Positions 40,920 through 49,170 of a stretch of DNA of 64,000 nt are shown one piece after another. Under the pieces are notes generated by a model. The model was given only the letters and a program-made list of their open reading frames with translations. It made no database searches and was not told the DNA's origin. Every line of letters begins with the position of its first letter. Position 1 is the first letter of the stretch. This DNA comes from an uncultured Eubacteriales bacterium. GTDB lineage: Bacteria; Bacillota; Clostridia; Oscillospirales; Acutalibacteraceae. The stretch is from positions 62,001-126,000 of the forward strand of contig CAKSWC010000001.1 in assembly GCA_934511365.1 (NCBI GenBank). The letters are read 5' to 3'. The position numbers were made by a program, and so were the translations under genes.

Positions 40920-41456
40920 ATGACAGACATTACAAAACAGAGCGAACAGATTATCAGAGAGCTTGTTGAAAAAGCCGGACTCAAAAAGGGTGACTTGCTT
41001 GTTGTCGGCTGTTCATCGAGCGAAATAGTCGGAGAAACAATCGGAAAGGGTTCGTCGCTTGAAGCGGCGCAGGATGTTTTTGCCGGAATATATCCTTATC
41101 TTAAGGAAAAAGGAATTTTTCTTGCCGCCCAGTGCTGCGAACATCTCAACCGTGCACTTATCCTTGAAAGGGAGGCCGCGGAAAAGCGAGGCTATGAAAT
41201 TGTCTGCGTTGTTCCGAAACCCAAGGCCGGCGGAAGCTTTGCAACAACCGCTTATGAAAATTTTAAAGACCCGGTTGCCGTTGAGGAAATCCGCGCCGAT
41301 GCCGGACTTGACATCGGTCTTACTCTCATCGGAATGCACCTGAAACACGTTGCCGTTCCGCTGAGACTCACATCCGACCACATTGGCCAAGCACACATAA
41401 CAGCCGCAAGAACAAGACCGAAATATATCGGCGGAGAAAGAGCACATTATGAATAA
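40920..41456 (+). CDS. ywlG: YwlG/TIGR01440 family protein
   Basis: 178 residues, full length for this Firmicutes family (UPF0340). Conserved GCSSSEIVG near residue 30, AAQCCEHLNRAL near 68, GGSFATTAY near 100 and the C-terminal HIGQAHITAARTRPKYIGG near 158. Function not established in the family; often near serine/glycine or sporulation genes. Starts 30 bases after the methyltransferase and may share its transcript. Confidence 0.93.
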   Translation: MTDITKQSEQIIRELVEKAGLKKGDLLVVGCSSSEIVGETIGKGSSLEAAQDVFAGIYPYLKEKGIFLAAQCCEHLNRALILEREAAEKRGYEIVCVVPKPKAGGSFATTAYENFKDPVAVEEIRADAGLDIGLTLIGMHLKHVAVPLRLTSDHIGQAHITAARTRPKYIGGERAHYE

Positions 41457-41463
41457 CCGGGAC

Positions 41464-41491
41464 TTGAATTTTTCCGGCAATCTGATATAAT
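41464..41491 (+). promoter_or_regulatory. Promoter of metA
   Basis: TTGAAT, 16 bases, TATAAT, about 40 bases before the start codon, leaving no room for a SAM or T-box leader. Confidence 0.75.
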
Positions 41492-41532
41492 ATCCGAAAA
41501 CACTTTTTCTGATTATTTTCGGAGGTGAAGCA

Positions 41533-42447
41533 ATGCCTATCAGAATCAACGACAAGCTTCCGGCAAAGGAAAGCCTTGAAAACGAGAATATCTTTGTCAT
41601 GACCGAAACAAGGGCTCAGACTCAGGACATCCGTCCGCTGAAAATCATTATTCTCAATCTTATGCCAACCAAGGTCACAACAGAAACACAACTTCTGCGT
41701 ATGCTTTCAAACTCGCCTTTGCAGGTTGACATTGAACTGCTCCAGACCGCCTCTCACAAAGCGTCACACACGGACGAGGAACATATGCTCACGTTTTACA
41801 AAACCTTTGACGAGGTCAAAAGCAATAAATATGACGGCATGATCGTCACCGGCGCTCCTGTTGAACAAATGAGGTTTGAGGACGTTGATTATTGGCCGGA
41901 GCTTTGCGAGATTTTTGAATGGTCCAAAAAGAACGTCTATTCCGTTTTTCATATCTGCTGGGGTGCTCAGGCGGCCTTGTATTATCATTACGGCATTCCG
42001 AAGCACGATCTGAAAGAAAAAATGTTCGGCGTTTTTCCTCATAAACCGCTTGACCTTTTCCATCCCCTCCTGCGCGGTTTTGATGACACATATTTTGTTC
42101 CTCAGTCTCGCCACACGGAAACGCGCTTTTCAGACATTGCGCTTTGCAAGGATTTACAAATTCTTTCTTACTCTGAAATTTCCGGAATTCACCTTATATC
42201 CGACCTTGAATGCAGAAAGTTTTTTGCAACCGGCCATTCGGAATATGACGCGGATACACTTGCAAATGAATATTTCAGAGACAAGGCCAAGGGAATTGAC
42301 ATAAAGCTTCCGTATAACTATTTTCCGGATGATGATCCAAAAAAGGCGCCGCTTATGACCTGGCGCAATGTTGGAACGCTGATGTTCACAAACTGGCTGA
42401 ACTATTTTGTCTATCAGAAAACCCCCTATGACCTCAGCAGGATTTAA
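41533..42447 (+). CDS. metA: Homoserine O-acetyltransferase (MetA family)
   Basis: Activates homoserine for methionine synthesis. 304 residues, family length. Catalytic Cys in FHICWGAQA near residue 142 and His/Glu in ATGHSEYD near 235. In the acyl-CoA pocket the sequence GAPVEQM has Glu where E. coli has Gly (position 111); Glu at this site is known to favour acetyl-CoA over succinyl-CoA in Bacillus MetA. GGAGG Shine-Dalgarno. Monocistronic by context. Confidence 0.95.
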   Translation: MPIRINDKLPAKESLENENIFVMTETRAQTQDIRPLKIIILNLMPTKVTTETQLLRMLSNSPLQVDIELLQTASHKASHTDEEHMLTFYKTFDEVKSNKYDGMIVTGAPVEQMRFEDVDYWPELCEIFEWSKKNVYSVFHICWGAQAALYYHYGIPKHDLKEKMFGVFPHKPLDLFHPLLRGFDDTYFVPQSRHTETRFSDIALCKDLQILSYSEISGIHLISDLECRKFFATGHSEYDADTLANEYFRDKAKGIDIKLPYNYFPDDDPKKAPLMTWRNVGTLMFTNWLNYFVYQKTPYDLSRI

Positions 42448-42530
42448 TTATTAGATTAGTCATATTTCCGCCCGCAACTTTTGTGTGGGCGGAATTTTTA
42501 ATGAAAAATCAACAACTTTGCCGATTATGT

Positions 42531-42559
42531 TTGACGAATTTAAACTGTTGTTGTATAAT
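42531..42559 (+). promoter_or_regulatory. Promoter of the two-component system
   Basis: TTGACG, 17 bases, TATAAT. Its position rules out start codons before about 42566. Confidence 0.82.
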
Positions 42560-42589
42560 AGGGCTAAAGTTGAACAGGTGGTGAAAAAA

Positions 42590-43270
42590 TTGGGGAAAAT
42601 TATTGTTGCCGATGACGAGCAGAAAATCCGCAGACTTGTTTGCGACTTTTTGAAAAGAGATGGTCATGAAACCCTTGAGGCTGAAGATGGCGATGAAGCA
42701 TATTCTCTTTTTATTCAAAACAACAACGGTATTGATTTAATGATTCTTGATATAATGATGCCGGGACTCAACGGCTGGGAGGTCTGCCGGAAAGTTCGGG
42801 AAATTTCCTCCGTTCCCGTTATTATGCTCACTGCGCGCAGCGAGGAATTTGACGAACTGATGGGTTATGAGTCCGGAGCCGATGATTACGTTACAAAACC
42901 GTTCAGCCCCTCGGTACTCATGAAGCGCGTTGAAGCGCTCTTGCGCCGCGTTAACGCGAACTCGCCGTTCACAAGCGAGAAAAACCTCAAGAACCTTGTG
43001 TTCAACCACGAGGCACACGAGGTCAGGCTCAACGGGGTTGAAATTGAGCTGACGCTCAAGGAATATAACATTCTTAAAAAGCTTCTTGAAGCACCCGGCA
43101 GGGTTTTTTCAAGGGAACAGCTTCTTGACAGCATCTGGGGCTTCGACTATGTTGGCGATGTCCGCACCGTTGACTCCCACGTTGCAAGGCTGAGAACAAA
43201 GCTCGGAGACTGGGGCTCCTCTCACCTCAAAACCGTTTACGGCATCGGATATAAGATTGAGGATCTGTAA
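42590..43270 (+). CDS. OmpR/PhoB-type response regulator
   Basis: 226 residues from the TTG at 42590 with GGTGG eight bases upstream; earlier in-frame starts lie before the promoter. Receiver domain about 1-115: acidic pair DDE at 7-9, phospho-acceptor Asp in LMILDIMMPGL near 53, Thr in MLTARS near 81, Lys in VTKPFSP near 103. C-terminal winged helix about 125-226 ending YGIGYKIED. Directly abuts its kinase. Target genes unknown. Confidence 0.95.
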   Translation: MGKIIVADDEQKIRRLVCDFLKRDGHETLEAEDGDEAYSLFIQNNNGIDLMILDIMMPGLNGWEVCRKVREISSVPVIMLTARSEEFDELMGYESGADDYVTKPFSPSVLMKRVEALLRRVNANSPFTSEKNLKNLVFNHEAHEVRLNGVEIELTLKEYNILKKLLEAPGRVFSREQLLDSIWGFDYVGDVRTVDSHVARLRTKLGDWGSSHLKTVYGIGYKIEDL

Positions 43271-44740
43271 ATGAAAGAGAGCATTTCAAACCGCGACACG
43301 CTTATGGCGCGATACGGGCTTTCGCTTGCTATCCTGTTTATTCTGTTCACGGTTATAACCGTTTTTCAGTTTCTTTTCATGGGTGATCTTTTTGTTGGCG
43401 TTGTCAGGAAAAATATGCAGGAGGCCGCAGTTGAGATTGAGAGCCTTGATTTTGATTCAAAGGACTATCTTTCAAAGCTTTCCGATATTGAGGCACGATA
43501 TGACATCTATATCGAAATATACTATCCGCGCGAAAAGCTCATTTATTCCTCAAACAGCAACGACACCGTCTACGGTGCTGACGGGAAGGAAAACAAAAAC
43601 GAGCTGAAGCCGAGGATAATGAAAATTCTTGACCACATTGACCTCGATGAAAAAAGCTATTTTGAAACGCGGCAGGAATATTTTGCAACGGCAAAATACA
43701 TTGTTTACGGAACCTTTTTCGGCGATAACGCCGGAATTGAGATGTACTCCTCCGTTGATGTTATCAGGGCGAACGCAAAAACGGCAAGCTGGGCAATTTT
43801 CTGGGTCAGCCTTGTTCTTCTTGCAATCATTCTTTCAATTCTTCTTGCCTATACCTACACATTCATCATTCCGCTGAGAAGAATCAACCGCATTACAAAA
43901 AAGATTGGCAACCTCGATTTCAGCGAGGTGTGTCCGACTTTCAGGATTAGAGAACTCGGTGAGCTCAGCCGCAGCGTCAACGCGCTTTCTTCATCGCTTG
44001 ACATCACGATGAAGGATCTTCAAAAAAAGAACGAACGGCTTGAAAATGATATTGAAAAAGAGCGCAGACTTGAAGAGGGAAGAAAACAGTTCATTGCCAA
44101 TGCGTCCCACGAACTGAAAACTCCCATTGCCATCATTCAGGGCTATGCCGAGGGAATCCGCTTTGCGCAGACCAAGGCCGACACCGAGGAATACAGCGGC
44201 GTTATTATTGAAGAAGCGCAAAAAATGAACAAGCTTGTTGTCCGTCTGCTTGAACTTATGCGCTTTGAAAACGGCGGACGTGTTGCCGCACTCGAGCCTT
44301 TGCCGATAAAACAGGCTGTTCTTGACTGCGTCTCTTCAAGAAAAAAATATCTTGAAAACAATGGCGTAAAGCTTGAAATCAGTGTTAATGAAAACTTTGT
44401 CGGCCGCGCAGACCGCGACCTCTTTGAGCGCGTTTTCAACAACTATTTTTCCAATGCGCTCAGCCACATTGAGGGCGAAAAAAAACTCAGAATCAGCTGC
44501 GCCGTTGTCGGTGATTTTTATCGCCTGAGCCTTTTCAACAGCGGAAAGCCCATTGCTGACGAGGACATTGCCCACATTTGGAAAAGCTTTTACCGCGCAG
44601 ACAAGGCGCATTCGCGCGAGCAGGGGCGCTTTGGCCTCGGTCTTGCCATTGTTGCCGAAGCGCAAAACCTCCAAAACGCAAAGTACGGCGTTATCAACCA
44701 CAAAGACGGCGTTGAATTTTGGTTTGATATTGCAATGTGA
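43271..44740 (+). CDS. Sensor histidine kinase
   Basis: 489 residues. Two membrane segments (about 15-38 and 175-198) flank an extracytoplasmic sensor of about 135 residues without a recognised fold. Then HAMP (about 199-252), HisKA with phospho-His in NASHELKTPIAII near 280, and HATPase_c with N-box NNYFSNALSH near 394 and FGLGLAI near 455. The G1 box reads NSGKPI instead of DxGxG, which is common in this subfamily. Starts one base after the response regulator stop. Ends at a hairpin that overlaps the next gene's ribosome-binding site. Confidence 0.95.
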   Translation: MKESISNRDTLMARYGLSLAILFILFTVITVFQFLFMGDLFVGVVRKNMQEAAVEIESLDFDSKDYLSKLSDIEARYDIYIEIYYPREKLIYSSNSNDTVYGADGKENKNELKPRIMKILDHIDLDEKSYFETRQEYFATAKYIVYGTFFGDNAGIEMYSSVDVIRANAKTASWAIFWVSLVLLAIILSILLAYTYTFIIPLRRINRITKKIGNLDFSEVCPTFRIRELGELSRSVNALSSSLDITMKDLQKKNERLENDIEKERRLEEGRKQFIANASHELKTPIAIIQGYAEGIRFAQTKADTEEYSGVIIEEAQKMNKLVVRLLELMRFENGGRVAALEPLPIKQAVLDCVSSRKKYLENNGVKLEISVNENFVGRADRDLFERVFNNYFSNALSHIEGEKKLRISCAVVGDFYRLSLFNSGKPIADEDIAHIWKSFYRADKAHSREQGRFGLGLAIVAEAQNLQNAKYGVINHKDGVEFWFDIAM

Positions 44741-44762
44741 AACGCCGCAAAACGAATATTGA

Positions 44763-44807
44763 CCGTCCTTTTTTCATAGGTATTGAAAAAAGGACGGTGA
44801 TTTTTTT
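44763..44807 (+). terminator. Terminator-like hairpin running into the spmA start
   Basis: CCGTCCTTTTTTC and GAAAAAAGGACGG (44763-44775, 44785-44797), then TGATTTTTTT directly before the spmA ATG. The 3' arm includes the only GGTGA-like Shine-Dalgarno, so the hairpin can both terminate the kinase transcript and hide the spmA site. Confidence 0.75.
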
Positions 44808-45395
44808 ATGATGAACTATGTCTGGCCGGTTATGATTATTTTTGCTTTCATTGCAAGTATTGTCACGGGTAACATGGCTGCCCTTTCTTCCGCGGTCATT
44901 CAGGGCGGACAAGACGCCGTTACGCTCCTTTTGCGCCTTGTTGCAATGCTCTGCCTTTGGGGCGGAATAATGGAAACCGCGGAAAAGGCCGGCCTGACCG
45001 CAGCGTTCAGCCGCCTGCTCTCTCCGGCGCTGAAGCTCATTTTTCCCCGGCTAAAAAAGAACGAGTATGTCCTTGAGGCCATTTCGATGAACATCACGGC
45101 GAATGTTCTCGGCCTCGGCAACGCCGCAACGCCGCTTGGCCTTGAAGCAATGCGCAGACTGCAGCAGATTAACCCGGACACATCAAAAGCCAGCGATGAA
45201 ATGGTTGTTTTTGTTGTGATGAACACCGCGGCAATGCACATTATTCCGACAACGGTTGCAACCCTGCGCGGCCAGTACGGCTCGCAAAGTCCAATGGCTA
45301 TTATGCCGGCTTCCGTTCTGACCTCCGCCTGCGCGCTCACTATTGCCGTTTTTTTTGCAAAGCTCGGAAACAGATTGGGGAGAAAAAGAAAATGA
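44808..45395 (+). CDS. spmA: Spore maturation protein A
   Basis: 195 residues, integral membrane, with the nucleoside-recognition (GATE) domain of SpmA. Conserved LWGGIMETAEKAGLT near residue 48, NITANVLGLGNAATPLGL near 97 and FVVMNTAAMHIIPTTVATLR near 137. SpmA/SpmB are needed for spore core dehydration in Bacillus and Clostridium. Its stop overlaps the spmB start (ATGA). Confidence 0.95.
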   Translation: MMNYVWPVMIIFAFIASIVTGNMAALSSAVIQGGQDAVTLLLRLVAMLCLWGGIMETAEKAGLTAAFSRLLSPALKLIFPRLKKNEYVLEAISMNITANVLGLGNAATPLGLEAMRRLQQINPDTSKASDEMVVFVVMNTAAMHIIPTTVATLRGQYGSQSPMAIMPASVLTSACALTIAVFFAKLGNRLGRKRK

Positions 45396-45919
45396 TGGAT
45401 TTAATCGGAGAATGGGTGCTGCCTCTGATGGTGGTATCCATCGTTCTTTTCGGACTTTTTAAAAAGGTTCGGGTTTTTGACTGCTTCATGGAGGGTGCAA
45501 AAAAGGGTCTTAAAACGGTGTATGACCTTTTGCCGACTATCACCGGACTTGTTGTTGCCGTAACAATGCTGAAAGAAAGCGGCGCAATGGCGCTCATTGC
45601 AAAAGCGTTCTCGCCCGTTGCCGCCTTGCTCGGTGTTCCGGAAGAGACGGTTCCGATGGCGCTTTTGAGTCCGATTTCCGGCGGAGGTTCGCTGAGCCTT
45701 TTTGAGTCCGTCCTCAAAAGCGACGGTCCGGACTCCTTCCTCGGCCAGGTCGCTTCCGTTTTAATGGGTTCAACGGACACCACTCTTTATGCCGTCACCG
45801 TCTATTATGCCGCAATTTCAATCAAGAACACAAGGCACACCCTTTATGCCGGCCTTGCGGCGGACTTTGCGTCCTTTGTTCTCTCTCCGCTTTTTGTTCG
45901 GCTCACACTGTATCGATAA
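45392..45919 (+). CDS. spmB: Spore maturation protein B
   Basis: 175 residues, about five membrane segments, same GATE-type family as spmA. Conserved GAKKGLKTVYDLLP near residue 35, LLSPISGGGSLSLFE near 92 and GSTDTTLYAVTVYYAA near 126. Coupled to spmA by a four-base overlap; the two proteins act together in spore maturation. Confidence 0.96.
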   Translation: MMDLIGEWVLPLMVVSIVLFGLFKKVRVFDCFMEGAKKGLKTVYDLLPTITGLVVAVTMLKESGAMALIAKAFSPVAALLGVPEETVPMALLSPISGGGSLSLFESVLKSDGPDSFLGQVASVLMGSTDTTLYAVTVYYAAISIKNTRHTLYAGLAADFASFVLSPLFVRLTLYR

Positions 45920-46035
45920 AACACCAAAGTCGCCTTTATATCGCCTTTAAGCAGCCGCTTATGAATTAATCTTAAATATTTTTTAGTTAACTATGATAAA
46001 AATTCAGTAAACTACTTTATTTTTATGTATAAATG

Positions 46036-46044
46036 TGCTATAAT
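46036..46044 (+). promoter_or_regulatory. Extended -10 promoter of hpf
   Basis: TGCTATAAT, an extended -10; the -35 (TTTATT) is weak. About 100 nt of leader follow, containing a hairpin CCCTT...AAGGG with inner GCGG/CCGC (about 46070-46096). Confidence 0.55.
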
Positions 46045-46146
46045 ATAGATGCTTCAAAAAGGAATAATCCCTTGGGCGGTTTCCGCTTTAAGGGTTAGAG
46101 GCCACTGAATTAATCAGCGGCTGTTAGATATAAAGGAGGTTGTGTT

Positions 46147-46674
46147 ATGAAAATAACCATCATCGGACGAAAATGCACACCGAGAGACTCTTTCAAAGAA
46201 AGAGCCGACAAGAGACTCAAAAAGATCGAAAAATTCTTCGGTCCGGACGCTGAAGCGAAAATTACCGCCACAGCCGAAAAAAATGAGATGATCGTCGAGG
46301 TGACCGTCTTTTATAATTCAATGATCTTTCGTTCGCAGGAACGCTCGCAGGACATGAGCGACGCTCTTGACCGCTGCGTTGACTCCCTCGTTCGTCAGAT
46401 CAGAAAGAACAAAACAAGAGTTGAAAAAAAGCTGCGCTCCGGCGCATTTGATGCGTTCGACGCGATTGACGAATTCGACAGCGAGGACAAATTTGAAGTT
46501 GTTCGCTCAAAGGAAATTGTTCTCAAGCCGCAGAGCGTTGACGAAGCAATTTTGCAAATGAACCTTCTTGACCACAGGTTCTATATGTTCCTCAACAGCG
46601 ACAACGACAAAATCTGCGTTGTCTATGCAAGAAATGACGGAGGCTACGGCCTTATTATTCCAGATATTGATTGA
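46147..46674 (+). CDS. hpf: Ribosome hibernation promoting factor, long form
   Basis: 175 residues: the N-terminal S30AE/YfiA domain (about 1-100) that binds the decoding site, and the C-terminal dimerisation domain (about 115-175; EIVLKPQSVDEAILQMNLLDHRFYMF seen in parts) that makes 100S ribosomes. Strong AAAGGAGG site. A structured leader precedes it and a terminator follows it, so it is a single-gene unit. Confidence 0.95.
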   Translation: MKITIIGRKCTPRDSFKERADKRLKKIEKFFGPDAEAKITATAEKNEMIVEVTVFYNSMIFRSQERSQDMSDALDRCVDSLVRQIRKNKTRVEKKLRSGAFDAFDAIDEFDSEDKFEVVRSKEIVLKPQSVDEAILQMNLLDHRFYMFLNSDNDKICVVYARNDGGYGLIIPDID

Positions 46675-46703
46675 TTTTAATTTTATTCTGTGATAAAATA
46701 CTT

Positions 46704-46738
46704 CAGCGGTGGGAACTCCACCGCTGATTTTTATTTTT
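46704..46738 (+). terminator. Terminator of hpf
   Basis: CAGCGGTGG, GAACT, CCACCGCTG followed by ATTTTTATTTTTG. Confidence 0.88.
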
Positions 46739-46753
46739 GAAAGCAGGTCAGTT

Positions 46754-47869
46754 ATGCAGATAAATTTTGTTATTCCCTGCCTTTTGGGGCTTGAAAAGCT
46801 TATTGCGGACGAGATGAAGGATATTGGCGCGCAGAATGTTGCCGCGGAAAACGGCCGTGTCCTCTTTTCCGGAGACGAGCATATCCTTGCACGGGCGAAC
46901 ATCTGCTCGCGCCACGCGGAAAGGGTTCAAATCCTTGTTGGCTCATTCACCGCAATGAGCTTTGAAGAGCTTTTTCAGGGCACAAAGGCTCTTCCGTGGG
47001 AGGAATGGATTGGAAAGCTTGACGCCTTCCCCGTTAAAGGATATTCAATAAATTCCGCCCTCTTTTCGGTCAGCGACTGCCAGTCGATAATCAAAAAGGC
47101 TGTTGTTGAAAGGCTTAAATCAAAATATAACATTTCCTGGTTTGACGAAACCGGACCGGTTCATCAGATTCAGTTTTCAATTATGAAAAACACCGTAAGT
47201 CTGCTGATTGACACCTCCGGCGCAGGTCTGCACAAACGTGGATACCGCCTTGAAGCCGGCGGAGCGCCGATAAAAGAAACTCTTGCCTCTTCAATCTGTG
47301 CGCTTGCAAGAGTGCGCGATTATCACACGCTGTATGACCCGATGTGCGGCTCCGGAACGCTCCTCATTGAGGGCGCGATGCTTGCAAACAATATTGCTCC
47401 GGGCATAAACAGAAGCTTCTCCGCCGAACGCTGGGAAAGTATTCCGGAAACAGTCTGGACCGAGGAGCGCGAAAAGGCACGCGCCTCGGTGCTTTCCGAA
47501 AGCCGCCTTGTTGCCTATGGCAGCGACATTGACCCGCACTGTCTAGAAATTGCAAAGGCAAACGCAAAACGCGCCGGGGTTGAAAAATTCATCACATTTG
47601 AGCAGCGCGATATCAAAGACTTTGAGCAAAGAAGCGAAAAAGGCACCGTCCTTTGCAATCCGCCGTACGGCGAAAGGCTGCTTGACCTCAAAGAAGCCGA
47701 ACGGCTTTACAGACTTATGGGCGAAAAGTTTGTTCAAAAGTACGGCTGGGCATACTATATTATCAGCCCGTCTGAGGATTTTGAAATCTTTTTCGGCCGA
47801 AAGGCCGATAAGCGCAGAAAACTTTATAACGGCATGATAAAATGTCAGCTATTTATGTACTTTAAATAA
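46754..47869 (+). CDS. THUMP-domain rRNA guanine-N2 methyltransferase (RlmL/YpsC-like)
   Basis: 371 residues from ATG 46754 (GCAGGT upstream). N-terminal ferredoxin-like/THUMP region (about 1-160), then a Rossmann methyltransferase domain with YDPMCGSGTLLIEGAM near residue 196, SDIDPHCLEIAK near 258 and the N6/N2 motif CNPPYGERL near 302. This is the Firmicutes YpsC group, predicted to methylate 23S rRNA. The specific position modified is not known from sequence. Confidence 0.92.
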   Translation: MQINFVIPCLLGLEKLIADEMKDIGAQNVAAENGRVLFSGDEHILARANICSRHAERVQILVGSFTAMSFEELFQGTKALPWEEWIGKLDAFPVKGYSINSALFSVSDCQSIIKKAVVERLKSKYNISWFDETGPVHQIQFSIMKNTVSLLIDTSGAGLHKRGYRLEAGGAPIKETLASSICALARVRDYHTLYDPMCGSGTLLIEGAMLANNIAPGINRSFSAERWESIPETVWTEEREKARASVLSESRLVAYGSDIDPHCLEIAKANAKRAGVEKFITFEQRDIKDFEQRSEKGTVLCNPPYGERLLDLKEAERLYRLMGEKFVQKYGWAYYIISPSEDFEIFFGRKADKRRKLYNGMIKCQLFMYFK

Positions 47870-47903
47870 TTCAAACCGCAGCACTTTTAAAAGAGGTGAT
47901 ATT

Positions 47904-49034
47904 TTGGAAAACTCTCTTCACTTCAAAAAAGGAAAGTTCAAGATTATGCAGATAACCGATACGCAGGAAATTCACTGCGTCAATCCGGACACTGTGAAGC
48001 TTATCTCCCTTGCGCTCGACCGGGAAAAGCCCGACCTTGTTGTTTTTACCGGTGACCAGATCAAGGGGTACTCCGCAACATTTAAAGGAAACACAAGGCA
48101 AAAAATCACCGAAACGCTGAGTGAAATTTTCCGCCCGGTCATTGAGCGCAAAATCCCGTTCACTGCAACATTCGGCAACCATGACAGGGACTGCGGAATC
48201 GGAAACAATGTTCAGGCGGAAATTTACAAAAGCTTTCCCGGCTTTGTTTCCGGTGCGCCGAGGCACCCAGACGATGCGGGAACATTTTTGCTCGAACTGA
48301 AAGACAGCAACAACGAAAAAAGCATTTTTGCGCTTTATCTTATCGACTCAAACGCCAAGGATAAAAAAGCAAAGGCGTACTCGCCGGTTTTCAAAGATCA
48401 GGTTGAATGGTACAAAAAAGAGCGAGACAGGCTCAAAGCCGAAAACGGTATGCACCTTCCTGCGCTTGTTTTTCAGCACATTCCGGTGCCGGAAATATTC
48501 AGGGCTATTAAGCGGGTCCAAAAGGGAACAAGGGGTGCCGTTGAAGCGTTCTACTCCCACAGCGGCGAATTCTACACTCTTTTTGACGACACACTTTCAA
48601 AAGGTGGTTTTATGCACGAATCCCCTGCCGCGCCGGACATCAACAACGGCGAATTTGAGGCGATGAGAGAAAAGGGTGACGTTCTTGGAATCTTTTTCGG
48701 CCATGACCACATTAACAGCTTTGTTAAAAATGTTGACGGCATTGACCTCGGCTACACCCAAGGCGCAGGCTTCAATGTTTACGGCCCGGGAAAGCGGCGC
48801 GGAGTGCGCGTTTTTATCCTTGATGAAAATAATTTGCGCAATTACCAAAACTACACGGTAACAATGGATGAGCTTTGCGTTTACAGACCGGCAAAACCGC
48901 TGACGGAGTTTTTCTTTACCCACACCCCGTCCTCGGTCAAGCAGGTTGAAAAGGCGGCAAAAAAGGCCGGCGTTTTCCTTGCCGCGGCGGCAGTCTGCGC
49001 TGCGGTGATTAAAAAAGTCAAATCAGTTAAGTAA
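47904..49034 (+). CDS. Metallophosphoesterase (Dcr2-like)
   Basis: 376 residues from a TTG with GAGGTG upstream. Calcineurin-like motifs: ITDTQEIH near residue 17, FTGDQIKG near 50, FGNHDRDCG near 93, FQHIPVPE near 192 and FGHDH near 265. The first motif has DTQ instead of DxH, as in purple-acid-phosphatase/Dcr2-like proteins. A short hydrophobic stretch near the C-terminus (about 352-368) followed by lysines may anchor it to the membrane; there is no signal peptide, so it would face the cytoplasm. Substrate unknown. Confidence 0.85.
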   Translation: MENSLHFKKGKFKIMQITDTQEIHCVNPDTVKLISLALDREKPDLVVFTGDQIKGYSATFKGNTRQKITETLSEIFRPVIERKIPFTATFGNHDRDCGIGNNVQAEIYKSFPGFVSGAPRHPDDAGTFLLELKDSNNEKSIFALYLIDSNAKDKKAKAYSPVFKDQVEWYKKERDRLKAENGMHLPALVFQHIPVPEIFRAIKRVQKGTRGAVEAFYSHSGEFYTLFDDTLSKGGFMHESPAAPDINNGEFEAMREKGDVLGIFFGHDHINSFVKNVDGIDLGYTQGAGFNVYGPGKRRGVRVFILDENNLRNYQNYTVTMDELCVYRPAKPLTEFFFTHTPSSVKQVEKAAKKAGVFLAAAAVCAAVIKKVKSVK

Positions 49035-49088
49035 CCGCCGCTTGAATTTGCAGTTATTAAATATTTGACGTTTGTTTAGTTCTTATAA

Positions 49089-49122
49089 CAACAGCTCAGG
49101 CAAAGTTCTGCCTGAGCTGTTG
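49089..49122. terminator. Convergent terminator between metallophosphoesterase gene and rfbA
   Basis: CAACAGCTCAGGCA and TGCCTGAGCTGTTG form a 14-base-pair stem with a six-base loop; T-tracts are short (TTGTTT on +). Confidence 0.75.
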
Positions 49123-49170
49123 CGTTGTTTGGGTCATCCTGTGCAAAAAGCAAAGCTGATTTTTACTTAA

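Noticed and set aside
41457..41532. SAM riboswitch or T-box before metA
   Set aside because: Only 76 bases lie between genes and none shows the conserved cores.
46671..46699. Promoter TTGATT-17-TAAAAT for the rRNA methyltransferase gene
   Set aside because: Matches well but overlaps the hpf stop and is followed at once by the hpf terminator, which would stop its transcripts; left out as unproven.
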